From positions 1 through 9,146 of the forward strand of contig JAMNXX010000139.1 of assembly GCA_023623095.1 (NCBI GenBank): a DNA stretch of 9,146 nucleotides, given 5' to 3'. Of the stretch, positions 6,615 to 9,146 are shown piece by piece. Source of the DNA: Bacillota bacterium. GTDB lineage: Bacteria; Bacillota; Clostridia; Peptostreptococcales; Thermotaleaceae. Position numbers and translations under genes: made by a program. Under the pieces are notes generated by a model that saw only the letters and a list, made by a program, of their open reading frames with translations, was not told where the DNA came from and searched no databases. How positions within the stretch are numbered: the first letter of the stretch is position 1; the number at the start of each line of letters is the position of its first letter.

Positions 6615-6648
6615 AAAAACTGCTGCAACTTTTTCTGCAGCAGTTTTT
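6615..6648 (-). terminator. Intrinsic terminator after clpC
   Basis: This is a perfect 13-bp inverted repeat, AAAAACTGCTGCA with TGCAGCAGTTTTT, around an eight-base loop. It begins three bases after the clpC stop codon. On the minus strand the GC-rich core is followed by a run of five T. The A run on the other arm gives the plus strand a T run as well, so it could act in both directions. It should end most clpC transcription before apgM. Confidence 0.9.
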
Positions 6649-6651
6649 TAT

Positions 6652-9108
6652 TTAGCTCACAGCGGTTCGTTTTCTCATCACAATTTTCTCATCCGCTACG
6701 TCGACGAGGATTTCATCATCTGTGGAAATATTCCCTTTTAATATTTCTTCCGAAAGTTCATCTTCTACCATCCTTGTAATCGTACGCTTTAGAGGTCTGG
6801 CTCCATATTCCGGATCAAACCCCTTTTCTCCGAGAAATTTCTTAGCCGCCTCGGTCACTTCGATGTGGATATTGAGGACCGCCATTTTCTTTTCCAAATC
6901 CCTTACCATCAAATCCACAATCTGATAAATATGTTCTTGTTCCAAAGGATGGAATACAATCACTTCATCGATTCGGTTTAAAAATTCCGGTCGGAATGTT
7001 TTTCTCAATTCCTCCATGATATTTTCTTTCATTTTTTCATAAGCATCTTTTTTCTCATCTTCTACAGCACCTGCAAATCCTAATGTCCTCTGGCGGCGAA
7101 TGGTGCTGGCGCCTACATTGGAAGTCATGATGATCACCGTATTTTTAAAATCTACCACTTTTCCTTTTCCGTCTGTCGCCCTGCCGTCATCCAATATTTG
7201 AAGCAGTACATTGAAAACATCCGGATGGGCCTTTTCGATTTCATCGAATAAAATAACGGAATACGGTTTGCTTCTCACTTTTTCTGTCAGCTGCCCACCT
7301 TCTTCATATCCAACATATCCGGGAGGCGCTCCGATCAATCGAGCTACCGTATGTTTTTCCATATATTCAGACATATCAATTCGAATCATCGCATCCGCAT
7401 CACCAAACAGAGCCTCTGCCAATGCTTTTGAAAGTTCTGTTTTCCCAACTCCTGTAGGGCCTAGGAATATGAACGAACCGATAGGACGTTTCGGATCTTT
7501 GATGCCCACACGAGCCCTTCGGATTGCCCTCGATACCGCTTCGACCGCTTCATCTTGTCCGATAACCTTTTCATGAAGAATTGATTCCATCTTCAGCAAT
7601 CTTTGTGATTCTTCTTCTGCCAATTTGCTTACAGGGATCCCCGTCCAATTCGATACCGTCTCGGCGATCTCTTCCTCTCCCACCGTTATTTGATCCGTTT
7701 GCACTGTTTTCCATTTGTCTTTTTGCTTGTTTAACTCCTCTTTAATTTGTTTCTCTTGATCTCGGATGACAGCAGCCTTTTCAAAGTCTTGCGTGCTAAC
7801 CGCTTCTTCCTTCTCCTTTGCCAGTTCTTCCAGCTTTTCTTCTAATGTTTTTAGCTCCGAAGGTTGAGTGACTGCCTTTAAGCGCACCTTAGAAGCAGCT
7901 TCATCCATCAGGTCCACCGCTTTATCCGGTAAGTATCTGTCCGTAATATAACGGTGAGAAAGTCTTGCCGCAGCTTCAAGCGCTTCATCTGTAATTTTGA
8001 CGCGATGGTGTGCTTCATATCGATCGCGCAATCCCTTCAATATCTCTATCGTCTCTTCTACAGTTGGCTCTTCTACGTGAATTGGCTGAAATCTTCTTTC
8101 CAATGCAGCATCTTTCTCGATATGTTTTCGATATTCATCAATTGTCGTCGCACCGATGGCCTGTAGCTCGCCCCTTGCCAATGCCGGCTTTAGTATATTG
8201 GATGCATCGATAGCCCCTTCCGCTGCACCGGCTCCAATGATCGTATGCATCTCATCGATGAATAAAATCACATCTCCTGCCTGCCGGAGCTCTTCCATTA
8301 CCTTTTTTAACCTTTCTTCAAATTCCCCTCTGTATTTTGCTCCTGCCACCATAGAAGCCATATCTAAAGAAACAACCCGTTTATCTTTCAAAATTTCCGG
8401 AATATTTCCCTCTACAATTCGCTGTGCAAGTCCTTCTGCGATCGCTGTTTTCCCTACACCAGGTTCCCCAATCAGACAAGGATTATTTTTTGTTCTTCTG
8501 CTGAGTATTTGAATCACACGTTCAATTTCCCTCTCTCTTCCAATAACCGGGTCCAATTTCCCCTCTCTTACCATCTCTGTTAAATCCCTTCCGTACCGAT
8601 CGAGTGTAGGGGTATTTTGGCGATTTGCTACATAATGTTCTGTATTATCCATTGCGTCTTTGGCCGGTGAACCTCCTAATTGTTTCAAAATCTCTTCTCT
8701 CACTTTTGCAAAATCAATCCCGGCCTCCAACAAAATTCTAGCCGCGATCCCTTCTCCTTCACGGATCAGTCCTAAAAGCAGATGTTCTGTTCCGACATAA
8801 TTGTGATTTAGATTTCTCGCTTCTGCAAAGCTCAATTCGAATATTCTTTTCGTTCGAGGTGTAAATCCTAACAGTTCCGCTCCTGCTTGAGAACCTAAAC
8901 CCACTGCCTGAATTATTTTTTGCCTTACCCATTCTTCTGTAATACCCATTTGATTTAATGTTTTTGCAGCAATACCTTCTCCTTCACGGATCAGACCTAA
9001 AAGCAGATGTTCTGTTCCGACATAATTGTGGTTTAATTTGCGAGCACTGTCCTGCGCCAATACAATTGCTTTCTGCGCTCTTTCTGTAAACCTTCCAAAC
9101 ATCGCCAT
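6652..9108 (-). CDS. clpC: ATP-dependent Clp protease ATP-binding subunit ClpC (Hsp100 unfoldase)
   Basis: ClpC unfolds substrates with ATP and feeds them to ClpP in the cytosol. The 818-aa length is typical. Order: two Clp N repeats (about 5-70 and 80-145, both containing [19 protein letters not shown]); AAA1 with Walker A GEPGVGKT (214-221) and Walker B ILFIDE (281-286); a coiled-coil middle domain (about 411-465) with a UVR-like segment [19 protein letters not shown] (441-459), the ClpC hallmark; AAA2 with Walker A GPTGVGKT (550-557) and Walker B VILFDE (618-623); the LGF tripeptide (676-678), the likely ClpP-docking loop; and sensor-2 GARPLKR (769-775). GGAGGTGG upstream favours ATG 9108, although ATG 9102, two codons in, is also possible. 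Regulators often found upstream (ctsR, mcsA, mcsB) would lie outside the window. The N repeats share near-identical DNA (see repeat entries). Confidence 0.98.
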   Translation of the reverse strand: MAMFGRFTERAQKAIVLAQDSARKLNHNYVGTEHLLLGLIREGEGIAAKTLNQMGITEEWVRQKIIQAVGLGSQAGAELLGFTPRTKRIFELSFAEARNLNHNYVGTEHLLLGLIREGEGIAARILLEAGIDFAKVREEILKQLGGSPAKDAMDNTEHYVANRQNTPTLDRYGRDLTEMVREGKLDPVIGREREIERVIQILSRRTKNNPCLIGEPGVGKTAIAEGLAQRIVEGNIPEILKDKRVVSLDMASMVAGAKYRGEFEERLKKVMEELRQAGDVILFIDEMHTIIGAGAAEGAIDASNILKPALARGELQAIGATTIDEYRKHIEKDAALERRFQPIHVEEPTVEETIEILKGLRDRYEAHHRVKITDEALEAAARLSHRYITDRYLPDKAVDLMDEAASKVRLKAVTQPSELKTLEEKLEELAKEKEEAVSTQDFEKAAVIRDQEKQIKEELNKQKDKWKTVQTDQITVGEEEIAETVSNWTGIPVSKLAEEESQRLLKMESILHEKVIGQDEAVEAVSRAIRRARVGIKDPKRPIGSFIFLGPTGVGKTELSKALAEALFGDADAMIRIDMSEYMEKHTVARLIGAPPGYVGYEEGGQLTEKVRSKPYSVILFDEIEKAHPDVFNVLLQILDDGRATDGKGKVVDFKNTVIIMTSNVGASTIRRQRTLGFAGAVEDEKKDAYEKMKENIMEELRKTFRPEFLNRIDEVIVFHPLEQEHIYQIVDLMVRDLEKKMAVLNIHIEVTEAAKKFLGEKGFDPEYGARPLKRTITRMVEDELSEEILKGNISTDDEILVDVADEKIVMRKRTAVS
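8750..8810 (-). repeat. Intragenic direct repeat in clpC, copy 2 (encodes second N-domain repeat)
   Basis: These 61 bp match 8975-9035 at 59 positions, exactly 225 bp (75 codons) away and in the same frame. The two differences (8770 versus 8995, 8806 versus 9031) are both synonymous. Immediately outside the block the codons for the shared residues G-I-A-A differ at all four positions, so identity ends abruptly. Confidence 0.9.
8975..9035 (-). repeat. Intragenic direct repeat in clpC, copy 1 (encodes first N-domain repeat)
   Basis: Partner of 8750-8810 with 59 of 61 identical bases. It encodes the [19 protein letters not shown] segment of the first Clp N repeat. Similar protein sequence in the two N repeats is normal for ClpC; matching synonymous codons are not expected from an ancient duplication. 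Confidence 0.9.
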
Positions 9109-9112
9109 GATA

Positions 9113-9120
9113 CCACCTCC
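9113..9120 (-). promoter_or_regulatory. Ribosome binding site of clpC
   Basis: The minus strand reads GGAGGTGG, four bases before ATG 9108. That spacing selects 9108 reasonably well, though ATG 9102 lies ten bases from the site. The remaining bases to the window edge (9121-9146) are A-rich and hold no promoter, CtsR-box or recognisable coding end that I can support. Confidence 0.75.
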
Positions 9121-9146
9121 AAATCTCGTTTCTTTTTTATCTTTAT

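Noticed and set aside
7211..8512. Plus-strand open frames of 118-121 codons within clpC (7211-7576, 8156-8512)
   Set aside because: They are antisense to highly conserved AAA regions. Their length reflects the codon bias of clpC, and the products have low-complexity, serine-rich composition.
9109..9146. Possible 3' end of mcsB or a CtsR operator upstream of clpC
   Set aside because: Only 38 bases are available. They show the clpC ribosome site and A-rich sequence, with no recognisable McsB residues and no CtsR heptad repeat.

Overview
The window is a low-GC Bacillota segment, most likely from the Clostridia. The evidence is the AT-rich coding and spacer sequence, strong purine-rich ribosome binding sites, sigma-A type promoters, and the gene set clpC, radA, disA, carD-like, yacL-like. 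This resembles the clpC-radA-disA-yacL neighbourhood of Bacillus and clostridia. A CarD-family gene between disA and yacL fits a clostridium better than Bacillus subtilis. I cannot name the genus.

Every supported gene lies on the minus strand, so transcription runs from high to low coordinates. In that order they are: clpC (9108-6652), a full-length Clp/Hsp100 unfoldase; a perfect intrinsic terminator (6648-6615); a new promoter with an extended -10 (about 6594-6566); an archaeal-type cofactor-independent phosphoglycerate mutase family gene (6511-5303); thrB, homoserine kinase (5274-4384); a second terminator (4364-4333); a second promoter (4323-4295); radA (4239-2866); disA (2768-1680, TTG start); two tandem consensus promoters (1585-1557 and 1546-1518); a CarD-family RNA polymerase-binding regulator (1465-989); and the 5' part of a yacL-like PIN-domain membrane protein (835 to the window edge).

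The window therefore divides into four transcription segments. The first is the end of a clpC operon whose upstream part lies outside the window. The second is a self-contained apgM-thrB unit with its own promoter and a terminator on each side. The third is radA-disA, a DNA-repair and c-di-AMP checkpoint pair. The fourth is carD-yacL, driven by strong promoters and possibly also by read-through from disA, because I see no good terminator after disA. Common themes are protein quality control (ClpC), DNA integrity sensing (RadA, DisA) and control of transcription initiation (CarD). The threonine-pathway pair is the metabolic outsider.

I see no undescribed multi-gene system, mobile element, CRISPR array, tRNA or rRNA. 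The observations most worth following are a sharply bounded, nearly identical 61-bp repeat inside clpC that looks like intragenic gene conversion, the insulated apgM-thrB cassette inside an otherwise conserved gene order, the coexistence of thrB with a phosphoglycerate-mutase-like protein from a family in which some members have been proposed to be homoserine kinases, and the tandem carD promoters.
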